NCBI GenBank assembly: GCA_013398955.1
Contig: VWPU01005268.1
Span: 124,001 to 188,000, forward strand
Reading direction: 5' to 3'
DNA: 64,000 nt
Origin: Callaeas wilsoni
Taxonomy: Eukaryota > Chordata > Aves > Passeriformes > Callaeidae
Each line of letters starts with the position of its first letter. The first letter of the stretch is position 1. Under the pieces are notes generated by a model. The model was given only the letters and a program-made list of their open reading frames with translations. It made no database searches and was not told the origin of the DNA. The translations under genes were made by a program, and so were the position numbers. This document shows, in pieces, positions 1 through 11,300 of this stretch.

Positions 1-310
1 ATATACTAAAACAACCACACACTAGAGAGCCATTTTCCTATCCTCATCTATTGTGGCCACTATTCTGCAAAAACAAGAGCTGCCATCTATGAAAAAAGTT
101 ATGATTCTACCCATTTGTACGCTACAGCTGACGCCCTTAACCTCCAGACCTACAACAAACAAACAAAGCCCCACACAACCCCTCTACCTCGCAAAAAACC
201 CCTTAAACATTTGTAAGAAAACAAAAAAACCCACGAAAGACTTAATAAAAAGTAATTCCCAACTCCTTTTCTCTGCTAAGTTGTGAATGAGACTGATTAA
301 AACCAACCTG

Positions 311-336
311 AGAACTAAGAAAATTTTCTTAGTTCT
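311..336. repeat. 26-bp perfect palindrome
   Basis: The 13-nt arm AGAACTAAGAAAA at 311-323 is followed immediately by its exact reverse complement at 324-336, with no spacer. The flanking bases (310 and 337) do not pair, so the symmetry ends there. The outer ends resemble steroid-receptor half-sites (AGAAC and GTTCT), but they lie far further apart than the 3-nt spacing those receptors use. Function is unknown. A dimeric protein site, a cruciform-prone sequence or a small inverted duplication are all possible. Confidence 0.9.
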
Positions 337-1226
337 TGGCCATCTGCGTTTTGAGATTTGCAGTTTCATTAAGTGAAAACATCTTTCTAGGAATTTTGCA
401 TGAAAATTCAGAAAACAGAGGCAATCATAAGAAAAGAGAGACAATTACAAAGCTCTTAATCTCCTGAGACATTTACCTTTTTGTAGCAGGCTTTACTCCA
501 GCCTCATTACATATTTGCTCTGATCATCAACCCCACTTGCAACTTTCAACTGTCTCCATGTTCTTTGTCAGAGGAGCTTGTATCAGGCAATACCTGGAGT
601 GTCTCCATTAATCCAAATTTTAAAAACCAGTAACTGAAACAAGCCAGTATTTGTGCACTGACTGGAAAGAAACCCCTGCAGACTCACCGCGACTGAAAAT
701 CCGTCTTTCCGTGTCTATATGACTCCCTCCTCTGTCCTTCTCCAAAAAAAGAAGGGTCAAAGCAAAATGCTGGCAGCCCAGTGAAATCTTTGAAGACACA
801 GTGTGCTTTCAGTTATAAGAGGATGGAAAAATGAGAACCCTGGAGATCTTTCTGGAACATTAGGCTTTATTAATCAGGAATGTATTCACCACATACCAAC
901 ATTCCCAAACGGTACACTGAATCAGATAAATGCCAGGGAGTGACAGAACCCATCCAGTTTGGTCTTCTGTCTTATGGGAAGTTCTAGAATACCCTGAGAG
1001 GCGGTTTTCCAAGCCATTCCTTAAAAAAGAAGCCTCCCCTGCTTCCATAGTAGCTACAGGTTGTGTATTCCAGCACTTTAGAACCGATACAGTCAGAACA
1101 TGGCTCCTAATATCTACTTTGGTAATTTTCACTGCTCGTTGAACTGATTTCTTTAGGTCTTTCTCCCAGTGGACATGAAGAACAATTAAACACTGTGCTC
1201 TTGATTATAACTTTTCACTCACTAGA

Positions 1227-1253
1227 TTTTTCTTTTCTTTTTTTTTTTTTTTT
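1227..1253. repeat. T-rich low-complexity tract
   Basis: A run of T interrupted by two C residues. Simple low-complexity DNA, with no sign of an attached retroposed copy. Confidence 0.85.
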
Positions 1254-2429
1254 AGTATATTCTCCTTAACATGCAACAAAAGCAACATTTTCAGAAGCAT
1301 ATAATGCCAGGTAGGACTTCTACACATCCTCTTGCCCCTGGGCCAGATAATCAACCAGTTTCTGCTTTTTCCACAAATTTAACTCTAGGACAATTTCTGC
1401 CTTGACAAACAGTTTTGACCTCTCCACATTTCCACTGGGGTTTCACAGGTAGAAATCAGGGCAGAATTTATCCCCATGAGTTTCTGGATTAATGCCTTGG
1501 TAAGGGAAGGGGAAAAGGCAAAATTAATTCTCTTTGTTACTGCTAACACTATTCCTCAGGGATAGTCAGCCCCAAGACATTGATCTTTGTTCAAAGCAAG
1601 CACACTTGCATACTCAGTTCACATTTGCAGCACAGCTTCTACAAGCCAATATCTGCATCAAAAAAAAAGAGGCTTAAACTCATGAGAATCTACATTTTGT
1701 CAGAGGAACAGGAACTGGGAATGGACTCAAATCCCATCTTAGACATGATATTCTAGCTAAAACAGCAAGTTATAGGAGGAAGGGACAAATCCCAAATCCA
1801 TCAAGAATCCTGAGGATTCTTGGAGTGTAAAGAACATGGTAGTGTAGCTTGTTGTTGCTTCAAAACTCTTCCTTCATCTAAAAGCAGGGCTGTGATGGAC
1901 GAAGCCCTTCCCAGCCCTGACATCCTGACGTTGCACATGCAGCCTGCACTCTGGGATGCCAGCTTACTGTGTCACATTGGCTTGGGTTCTGCCTGTTCCT
2001 TTCCTTATGCCTGCAAGCTCAATTGAACTTATGAAAATTCAAACTGTCTTCTGTCTGTTTCATACATCATCAGCAAACAATCACTAGACAAAATGAATTT
2101 GCTCTCTGTAATTTGGAGGTTACACAAATGCCTCTGCTGTATAATGCAAAAAAAAAAGGGAATAAAGTTTGATATGCAAGGTTAACTCAGCATGGAGGAA
2201 AGTAGCAAAGAAACAGAAAGAGAACACGAACAATAAAATAGTCAAAAGTGGGGAGACTGACATGAGAAATACTTCTGTAAATTGGAGTTGGCCTTGCTAC
2301 TTTTGAGTGATGGGATTAAACAAAGGCACAAGTAGGTTGTGAAAGATCACCCCCAAGAGTGGCTGTATCACCATCCCTCATGATTTGTCTACACAATATA
2401 CTTATTAATAATAACAATGGTTACTATTC

Positions 2430-2600
2430 ATGCCCTAAGAGCTTTGCAAACACAAATTCAGTAACGTTCACAAAGCTGTATCAGTTTGAACCAGATTGAA
2501 AGAGTGATCTGCTGAACAAGGCACAATGAGGTCAATGATTTGTCCAATGCCACTCATTGATCCAGTATCCATAAAGATTAGAACACTGGATCTATTGGTC
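2430..2600 (+). mobile_element. Possible MIR-like SINE remnant
   Basis: The stretch contains the order of phrases typical of worn MIR elements: GAGCTTTGCAAACA near the start, then AATGAGGTCAATGATTTGTC, which resembles the MIR core phrase gaggttaagtgacttgccc, then a degenerate 'ggtcacac'-like segment. MIR elements are ancient tRNA-derived SINEs found across amniotes. The match is by eye and strongly degenerate. The alternative is ordinary unique sequence. Confidence 0.35.
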
Positions 2601-3735
2601 ACTGATCAGATCAGGCTGTGTAAGGCTGAAACCTTGACAAACCATCCTCTTTTTAAACAAAAATAACATGTCTTATACTCCTCATTGCCCTCATCCCATG
2701 GCAACATAACTAAAACTATTGCTTTGAAAGCACATCATTTTCTTTGACACACAATATGTGTGCTGTCATTGTCTCATTCCAAAATCATGCAGACACTGTG
2801 TGTGAGCAGAGGTACCACCTCATGCTTGACTTGATCCTATTTGGGGTTAGTTGCAAACAGCAAAGTACTAAACCACATCCTTAAAGTTAAGTATTTGAGT
2901 AGTCTCATTGACCTCAACAGATCTGATTGCCTATCAACCCACATAACTTTAGTTCAGAGAACCCAACATAACAAGAATCCAGACCACAGACCTTTTGCAT
3001 CAGGAAGATATCTGTACCACATTTAGCAAGTAGAGTTTTTCATGCAACTGTCTGACAGATGTTCAGGTGTTGTGTATCTGTATTTTCTTCTAATGCCATG
3101 CACCAAGGATTTTTATTAGCCAAAATTTGGCTCATCTTATATTAATCACTTGCTTTAGGGACACCCCTACATTAAAGCGAGATTTCCACCCTTTAATTAA
3201 AGAAGTAAATTACAAAACTACCAGGATATGGCTTGCCTTTTCTCTTTGCTGCTTCTGGGTTAATACAGGAAAGCCAGAGTGGCAAGTTCACCTTATTAAG
3301 GATCTCACAATTAGAAACACCTGATTAGAGCAAACATACAGGAAACAAAAGAAATCCTTAAAGCATACCTTCCTCTATAGAAAAGTTCCACCATTTTTAT
3401 TGTGTCAAGCAACTAGTTACATGGACACGAGGTATAGCAAGAACCACATCCTCATTTTACAGGATACATGTGCTTATGTAAAACTTTCCTCACCTTGTTC
3501 TTCTGTATTCCAGAGACAGACTATGCCAAGGCTACAGAACTTAAAAGCAGCTACAAGTTTAAATGTGGGGGGTTTTGTGGTTTTTGTTGTCGTTGTTGTT
3601 TTCATTTCTTTTGCTTGTTTGTCTGTGGTTTTTTTTAAGCTATTAGCACAAGAAACTCAAGGATTAAAAATATGGACCTTTACTTCATGGAATGGAAAGA
3701 AGACCTAGGCAGAACAGTCTTAGGAGTCATGATCC
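2600..3735. other. Unique sequence, no gene seen
   Basis: No exon, RNA gene or repeat recognised. A GT-rich patch at about 3567-3605 (repeated TTGT/GTTTT words) gives a hydrophobic, valine- and phenylalanine-rich translation in one frame. This is a composition effect and not a membrane protein. Confidence 0.55.
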
Positions 3736-3840
3736 CACACTCCATTCCCGGTTTGACCACTGATTAACTTGGACCTTGAGAAAGCTGCTCAACATCTCTG
3801 TGTGGATGCACTTGACACTCTTGATAAAAAAATAAAACCA
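3735..3840 (-). mobile_element. Possible MIR-like SINE remnant, reverse orientation
   Basis: Read on the plus strand, it follows the reversed MIR core in order: a 'tgaccactgatta' phrase, then GGACCTTGAGAAAGCTGCTC (compare 'gaccttgggcaagtcac'), CAACATCTCTGTG (compare 'taacctctctgtg'), and finally a gataaaaaaataa tail (compare 'tctgtaaaatggggataa'). The order and spacing agree with the family, but individual bases have diverged strongly. Confidence 0.45.
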
Positions 3841-4189
3841 AAAATATTTCCTAAACATGAGTTTTACACTTGTGTATTTATTTCCCCTTCAAAATCTAGA
3901 GTCTCATATAATCAAAAACAGCTCATCCCAGCCAGCACCAATTGCTACTCTTATTTTGTCTTGGACTGTCCATGCAGGACTTAGTGACCATCTGGATCCT
4001 AAGGATTCAAAGAACTTGCCTTAATTTTCACTCTTACCCTGCTGCTGCATTTTGGAAAGAGAATTACTCCTGCTTTCCAACAAAAATTTTCCTGGTTGTT
4101 CACACTAAATTGCAAGACAAGCATGAAATTTGGTATTCACAGATTCAGAAGAGTTCCCCCATTTTCCCCTGAACACCTCCCTTTAAATT

Positions 4190-4520
4190 GCTGCTGGACC
4201 CAGCAAATCCACGAGTGTTTTCCACTCGGCTCACCAGTGTAATTGCAGGTTTAACCTCTGGTGGCCAAGGAAGCTGCTCACATTCAGCAACGAAGAGCAG
4301 AAAATGTTAAATACCGTTCACTGGCCACAGCCTGCAGTTAATACACAATATTTAAACAACACAATGGCATGGCCCTTGCCAGTAATGTAAAAACACAGTG
4401 GAGTAGAGCCAGAATGGCACAATCTGCCTGTCTGAGTCATGCTTGGCGCTGTGTGCTGGAGGGGCAGGCATTAGCTGCCCACAGCGTAACTGTACCCTCC
4501 AGCTAGTTTACAATAAAACA
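4190..4520. promoter_or_regulatory. Candidate non-coding regulatory element
   Basis: A compositionally complex, microsatellite-free block. It contains an AP-1 site (TGAGTCA, 4433-4439), a SOX-like CACAATGG, and an inverted repeat GGGCAG/CTGCCC with a 7-nt spacer (4462-4480). No open frame runs through it. That it is regulatory is inferred from motif density alone. Alignment to other birds or reptiles would decide. Confidence 0.22.
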
Positions 4521-4541
4521 TTAGAACATATTTTAAAAAAA

Positions 4542-4560
4542 GGGGGTGGGAGGGTGGTGG
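4542..4560 (+). repeat. G-rich patch
   Basis: Runs of five, three and three G residues are followed by GG pairs separated by single T or A. This could form a weak or bulged G-quadruplex. It lacks a fourth run of three G, so it does not meet the canonical pattern. Confidence 0.45.
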
Positions 4561-7500
4561 TAAAGGCATGATAAATCCTCTCTAATAGTTAAAATATTTT
4601 AAAACTGAAGTACAAAAGTACCACTTTGGAAGAAGGCTCTGGATTTCATTACGGACTGCACATTTTGATCTTAAACAAGAAAACACTGACTTTGCTTTGT
4701 AATATTCCACAGCTTTGTACTGTTCAACTGAAATCGATCTTTTTCCTCCTTTCTACAAGCTTCTGGATTTCTTTTCACATATTATTTCATTAGGTTAAGA
4801 GTATCTGAATCTGCTATACTTTCCAATCCTCTTTTGCATGCCTGTTGTTCAGCCACTGAAGTTCCAAATCTTAATTATTAACTCAAATACATTCAATAAA
4901 CAGATTCTAAATAAGGGTAGATCAGAGTGATGTGCAATCTGAGTTGCATTTATTTAGTAACTATGCTCTTAGAAAAAGACTCCTTTCTCGCTGAGAGACG
5001 TAGATGTTATTTTGACTGTTTTGTTGTGTCACGGCAGAGATGAATTAGGCATTTCTGCCTTCATCTGCACCCTAAAGCAGCTGAAGTCCCCTGTGATGTC
5101 ATCAGAAAGTTGTTTGTTTTTTTTCTTGTACAAAGGAGAAGAATTTGTTACGACATCATGAGAAGAGAATAAACTATATTTTGTGCTATAAGGAATCTTC
5201 TGCTACTTTCTGTTATCTCTGCACCACCGTGCAGAAATCCTCACTGACAAAGCGACAGGAACTGTAAGCCAACAAACAGAGATGCACAGTATTCCTAATA
5301 ATATTCAAAACAAAGCAGGAAAGAATGATCTATTCAGTGGTCTGAAATTAAAGATCTGCAAGATGTAAGTTCCTTTTTAATTTTTAAATAAAACATCCTT
5401 TGAACTTCTAAATCCCATTCAAGGGGACTCTGACCTTTATCCAAGACCAGCTACTGTGCTAACACTTTGGATGCATATAGAGGAAAAATACGGACAAAAG
5501 GTACCGGAAAAGCTTTTACTTACAGGAATGCAGTGTGGCTTAATCTTTTTGTTTTTAAGGTGCAGTGATTTCAGCATCTACAATGTAACTTCAGGCAGTC
5601 TGAAAAGAAACAGGTTAAAATCTCTTTCAGTTATAATTGGTATTTCAGATTTAATTAAAAATTAAACTTTCATAATGTTTCACCATCCAAAGCAATGCAT
5701 TATCAGTCAAGCGTAGCCTTTTTTTTTGTTAAAAGAAGGTCTTCCCAGAGTAGTTTGCAATGAAAGAAAAAGGGAAAAAGGCAATTGAGAGTAGCAAAAT
5801 ATATTTCTTCAGCAAAAGATCTCTGAATAATTTGGAAAGAAGCCTTCTGCCACTTAATTTTAACAATCAACCTTATACTAAATAAAAAAAAAAATCACAA
5901 TTAAAAAAGACAGAAAAACACCATCACATACCAAAGACTGTGAGGATAAAAATGTTAATTTCAGCAAAACAAGGACATTGCTAGGACCAGAACATACGCA
6001 CCAAAAGGGAAAATATGGTTTTACATAATGCCAGCCAACAACATTTATTACAAATACGTTCTACAGCATGCAGCACTTTCAGACTGTTGCATGGAGGAGC
6101 AGAGAAAGACAAGTTCAAAAAGAGGGAAGCTGTTTTTAAAGTCTACAAGGCAAAAGGTCCCTTGCAACCTTTTGTTACAGGATATGAAATAGCTCATCTA
6201 TAAAACTGCACGGTTTCTTATCATGTAAAATAAATGTCACATTACTGTGCAAAACAGATGATTAAGAAGTGGTAGCTGTAGACACAGCATTTGAACAGAT
6301 GCAAAAAAATATTTTTTTCAAAATGCAGTTGAAATAGTTGGAATGACAATAAAACTCCAGGGGTTGTACCATAAATATGAGTTTAAATGTTAGACTGGAG
6401 TTTAAAACCTGTGGTTTTAATTATATCTAATTATAAAGGCTCCAAAACCAGGAGAAACGAGAAAAACAAAAAAATATTAATAATAAATTAAAACAATTTT
6501 GCAATAAGTTGTCAGGATTTGGCCTCATAATAACAAACCATACAGCAATATACACAGACACATACAATGTACCAATGACTCATTAAAGGAACAAATCAAA
6601 ACTTCATTAAATTTTATTTTTAAAAGGTGACAGCAGAACTTGCCTAATTTACCCCATTCAAAGTCAAAGCTATTCTCCTCACCAGCAGCACGCTCACAGA
6701 GACGGTCAAATAAATCCCGGATGCAAATCTAATACTGTTTTTAAATGTACCGCAGGCTGGGAGCATTTCCTAAGTGTAATTTTACTTTGTTCTCCCATAA
6801 GTAAAAATCCAATTCCTCAGACGTCAGTGTTATATGAGGCTTCTCAATCCATCCTCACAGATGTTTAAAATAAAACACACTGTATCAGTGACAATATACT
6901 GTCACACAAACATGTTCATACACACACCAATACCACAAACAAAAATGAGCTCACAAACTTATTTGTAGGTTTAAGTTCTTCACTCTGTCAAGATCAGAGG
7001 TATTGAAGAGCAGGAGGCAAAGCAGAGAGCACAGAAGAGGACAGCACAGGAAGAATTAGGAACAATTCTTGAGCATTTGAATGAACCAGAGCCCCCTGAT
7101 AGAGGCACTAGGATGATGCTGCCACAAGATAACCTTTATAGGCTTGGATGAAATTTTTCCTGAAGGACCCATCTGAGACACATGTTCCTCTTCCTTTAGA
7201 CAACCTTATATAAACAACTTCTTTCTCCTGATTGACCTCTAATAAGGTAGACAAACAGTGAAGAAATCCAGGCAAAAAATTGGTAAGTCCATCAGCAGCA
7301 CGCAACAGCACAACTGCCACGTAAGTGATAACAGTTTCAGCCTCTGAACTTCCATTTCTTTCACCTTCTTCCCCTTCCAAATTCCCCTTCCCCTTTTCTA
7401 ACATCTTCAGGACTGTAATGCTGTCTCGCTGGCAGGGAAGGAGAGGGGCAGCGGTATTCAAAATCCAAAGCTATTTCTTCTAATGAATGCAGTGAAAAAC

Positions 7501-10500
7501 TGACCTCAACAGAGAAAACAAAGAGCATTCACTGAGGGTGAAATGTATCCCTGTGTAGAGAGCCAGCATAGAGACTGCACCACTGAAGCCCTATTCCGAT
7601 GACCTAAATAGGAATAAATTGGTGCATGGACTTCACCACAGCGAATTTTGTCCAAAATCCCCATTTCCTTGTAGAGAATGAGGAAACACATGGCCCTCTC
7701 CTGCCAAAGTACAAAGGCACAGCACCTCCTTCCCATGCTGGACACAACACTGACAACTGCTCTTCAGTGTATCTTCCTAGGAATTTTAACCCCGAGTCTT
7801 TCGTGCTTTGCCCACGTTCTTCTGATTGGAAAGGGAAAGGAGGGAAGATAACATTTGGCATTACTCTGCAAGTTAGCACGAGGGCATCACGCCTGCAGAT
7901 AAAGTGGCTCCTCTCCTCAAGGCAGGCCTAATTAGCACACACTGTGATCCTTCTAATACAAGAAATGGGGCATTGGAAACAGCTCTCTGTAAGAGCCTGC
8001 CTTCCTGTGCACAGGTGAGGTTGCTTAACACTTGCGGGGCAGGAGACCATGGTTGTTGACTGAAAGAAGTGCCCTAATCTCCTCGTGGAAAGAAAGAGAC
8101 ATGGCTCAAGAACAGTCAATGAACTTCTGCTTGAGAGAAACCCAAGAGCTGGAATTGCAAGAATGAGGAGTATGGCAGGTCAGGAGTGAGGCTCATGAGT
8201 AAAGTGTTAACAGCAGACCAAGTGTTACCTCTTAGTAAAGGCTTTGAAAACAAACATCAGAAGGTAAACAGGTTTCACTTTTCTTTCTCACAATTCCTTC
8301 TTGACATAAAGCTTATGCAGGGTCTGAAAACTGTGAGAGGAAAGCTACCAACTCTACAACAACCAAAGTTCATTAGCAATATTCCATGTCTTGCATGGGT
8401 CCCTGACTCTACTTTGCCTGACTCATGTTTATGGTCTAATTCCCCACTTTGGTAAGAATCAGATTCATTCAGTCTAAAAATTAAAGAGAAGGAAAAAAAG
8501 TGTAATTTGTTATCGGGAAACATTTCAGAAGATGTCAGCCTTCTGCAAACTCTTAGCAATAAAGAAGTTCCATACCTGTAAGGCTTTTATTTTCCTTGAG
8601 TACCTTAAGTCAGTGGGAGCAGGTCAGTTAGAGTCATATATAGCTGATTAGTTTACAAGGAGAAGGAAGACTAGAGGACAACACAGTACAACACTTTTTG
8701 ATATCTTTAGAAATTTCTACATATAGAAGTTATGATGCCAGCCAATTGATCTTTTTCAAGTTCACTTCTTGAACTGGAAATCAACGATGAAGCTACTGCC
8801 ACAAGTAACGATACAAAGAAGGTAAAATACTGACGTCCTTACTCAAGAAAAAAACCTCATGATAATGTTAGAGAACTTGTCTTCAACAACTAGGAAATGA
8901 CGGAAAGGGAGGGCACTGGAAGACAAACGGACACACACAAACAAAAACCCAAGCCCTTTACCTTCAAGAGAATATTCAAAAATACTCATGGGCCAGATAA
9001 GAGACCTCAATCCAACTTCAGAATCTAAATAATTACTTGGGATACGGCCCAGACTATTTTCTGGCATTTTAGGTTTGAAAACATAAGTAAGGCCATGGAA
9101 TAATTGTGTCACAGAAACGAAAAAGGAAAGTCAATTTTACAGGCTCTTCATCGAACAACAAATACACAAAATTTGAAATTGGAATCAGTATAGACACACC
9201 AGCACAATGCTCTGTTTAGGTTCATTGGAAACACAAAACAACAAATCTTATTAACACAGACATAGCATTACTTTACTGCTTTTTTAAGGTGAATGCACTT
9301 TAGTTGGTATTAGTTCTCTATAAACAGCTTTATTTTTGTCACCTGTCTCTTGTCCTGAGTGGACAGAATAAAAAAGAAAGAAAAAAATAATGCAAGTGCT
9401 TGAAAAATCCTCCCAAAAAGTTTGAATTGGAGCCTTTACTACACTTTCCAAAATACGCAGGAATTGGTTATTTCCAGTTCTGCCTTCAAACTCATAGCCA
9501 TTTGTACTGTATAGCAGCGTAGGTCTGGGCTTACTCCTAACACTGTAGGACTGTGGCTCAAACCAGAGGCACAGGGCTGCTGATGGGAGAAACCTGGGGC
9601 GTTTTGTATTTCAGCACAATGGGAGCAGAGGACAACCTACAGCATTGTGCTGGGATCAAGGGTTCCTCCACTGCAGGAATGGACAACAGGAGATCGAAGG
9701 TTTCTTTGTCAAAATGGTAATCTCCATCTGTTATTGCTTCACTGCAAAGATGAATGCCCACAGAGATTTTGTGTTCCTCATGGCACTCATTCTTTGAGTT
9801 TACTTTCCCAGTGAAGACTATATCCATTACAAATTTTAATTTCCAAACCATGGCTGTTTCAGCTAGAAAAGCATTTTAATCAGGAAAAAGGTGTATTTTT
9901 GGCTACATTTCACACACCCCACATCCCCCAGTAGTATTTGAACTATTTTTGCTCAGGTATGATAAAACCTGCCTTTGGGCGAAGACTATGACTCCTTGAA
10001 ATCTCAGTTTCAGAAAGTTAGAGACAATCAACTGTATAAAAGCTGCAATGCATAATCCACCCTAATGGTCACTTGGAAGCTGGATGCAATTTCACCACGA
10101 GGGCCCGCAAACCTGTTAAACGTGTTGGATCCCTTAACAGCATAGTCCACTCCCCTCATTTATTCCTACTGCTAACAGAGTAAGCAACAAGCACTTGAGA
10201 AAGCCCAGCTGTGAAAGCACATGAGAAGCTGAACTTCTCAACCCACAGAAGAGTTGGTCTCTATAACTGCACTTAAGATCTGACCCAGACTCCTAATGTT
10301 TAGGAGCTTAATGGGTAGTTCTGTTATAGTTAGGTGGGACTCAGCATCCTTCTAAATACCTCTTGAAGCTTTCCTCCTACGCAGGGGCGATGATGGTAAT
10401 CAAGTTGGCTGCTGAAAACCATGATATTCCTTATTCCAACTGTTTTCTTGCACAAGCTGTCCCTAGATCCTGTTTATGTTCCCAAGGAACAGGAACAGTG

Positions 10501-10884
10501 ACAGCATGCAGCTTTCACGAGGCCTTGCCCAAACAATTCTTTCTCTAAAGATACAGTTTTTTTGTGAAGCAGCTCTGAAGCTGATATTCACTGAGCATCT
10601 CTTGGAATACAGCTTGAAGACTTTACTTATGCCCTTTACAAGCTATTGTAGCATATAAGCTTCTCCCACTTCTTTTCAAGGTTCATAATGCTTTGATCTT
10701 CACAGCCTCACTGCTCCTGCTGAATGGTATCATCTCCCATGGCTCATATTATCTTTAGTGCATAAAATGATAATACCTGTTAAGAAGCAGGCTCTATCAC
10801 ATAATCACAGCAGAACCTTCACATTTATTCTGGTTTAACAGAGAAACTTACATCAATAAATGTTTCATTGTGATGGGTATTTCA

Positions 10885-11300
10885 GTGCGGTGACAAACTG
10901 GGCGGATAAAGGAAATGTGGTGGATATAATTTGTTTGGATTTTAGCAAGGCCTTTGACACAGTACCACACAGGAAGCTCATAGAGGCACTAGAAAATTAT
11001 GGTCTGAATACTATTACAATAAGGTGGATAAAAACTGTCTGACAGATAGGAAGCAATGAGTTATTAATCAGTGGTATTAGAAAAGAATAGAAAGAGGAAT
11101 CTACTTTGGTGCTGAGCAATAGGTGCTAGGATTATTATCACTACATAGATTCATTAAGGATGAGAAAAAGAATGTAAATATTGACAGCATTCAAACCTGA
11201 TGATTCAGAAAAAATAAATTTATCAAATGTGAAAGGTATCAAATTTTAAGATCCAAATAATGGAGATGTGCATGAGCCAGAACAATGTGGTATTTAATAT
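10885..11300 (+). mobile_element. Decayed CR1-type LINE fragment (reverse transcriptase region)
   Basis: The frame from about 10887 to 11038 reads VTNWADKGNVVDIICLDF and then SKAFDTVPHRKLIEALENYG followed by RWIK. This is the reverse-transcriptase block of CR1/L2-clade LINEs, which copy themselves through target-primed reverse transcription. After WIK the frame shifts by one base: the next family phrase (LTDRKQ) continues in another frame before a stop. Further downstream only worn fragments remain, for example GTGCTAGGATTATTATCACT and a 'gatgattcagaaaaaat' phrase where the family has its 'gcagatgacacaaa' segment. No 5' region, endonuclease or 3' end is visible. This is a dead internal fragment. 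The core is certain to the clade; the downstream edge is approximate. Confidence 0.85.

Larger units (their letters stand above)
1..2430. other. Unique AT-rich sequence, no gene seen
   Basis: No supportable exon, RNA gene or mobile element is visible. Open frames on both strands are under 100 codons, with no recognisable domain and no convincing splice-site pairing. The notable items are the perfect palindrome at 311-336 and a T-rich tract at 1227-1253, both listed separately. The stretch is best read as intergenic or intronic. Confidence 0.6.
3840..10880. other. Unique AT-rich sequence, no gene seen
   Basis: About 7 kb without a supportable exon. It includes a motif-dense block at 4190-4520 (listed separately) and a G-rich patch at 4542-4560. 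Two ATF/CREB-like sites occur at 5094-5104 (TGATGTCATCA) and, inverted, near 5151-5160. A 17-bp hairpin lies at 10290-10306 (7-nt arms CTCCTAA and TTAGGAG). The 117-codon minus-strand frame at 7108-7461 and the 97-codon one at 9558-9851 have no recognisable domain and are within chance expectation. Confidence 0.55.

Noticed and set aside
3560..3660. Val/Phe-rich membrane-like peptide
   Set aside because: Produced by a GT/T-rich low-complexity patch, not by a gene.
7108..7461. 117-codon minus-strand frame
   Set aside because: No recognisable family. The Glu/Gly-rich part reflects a local pyrimidine-rich plus strand.
9558..9851. 97-codon minus-strand frame with fairly protein-like composition
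   Set aside because: I could not match it to any family. Around twenty frames of this length are expected by chance.
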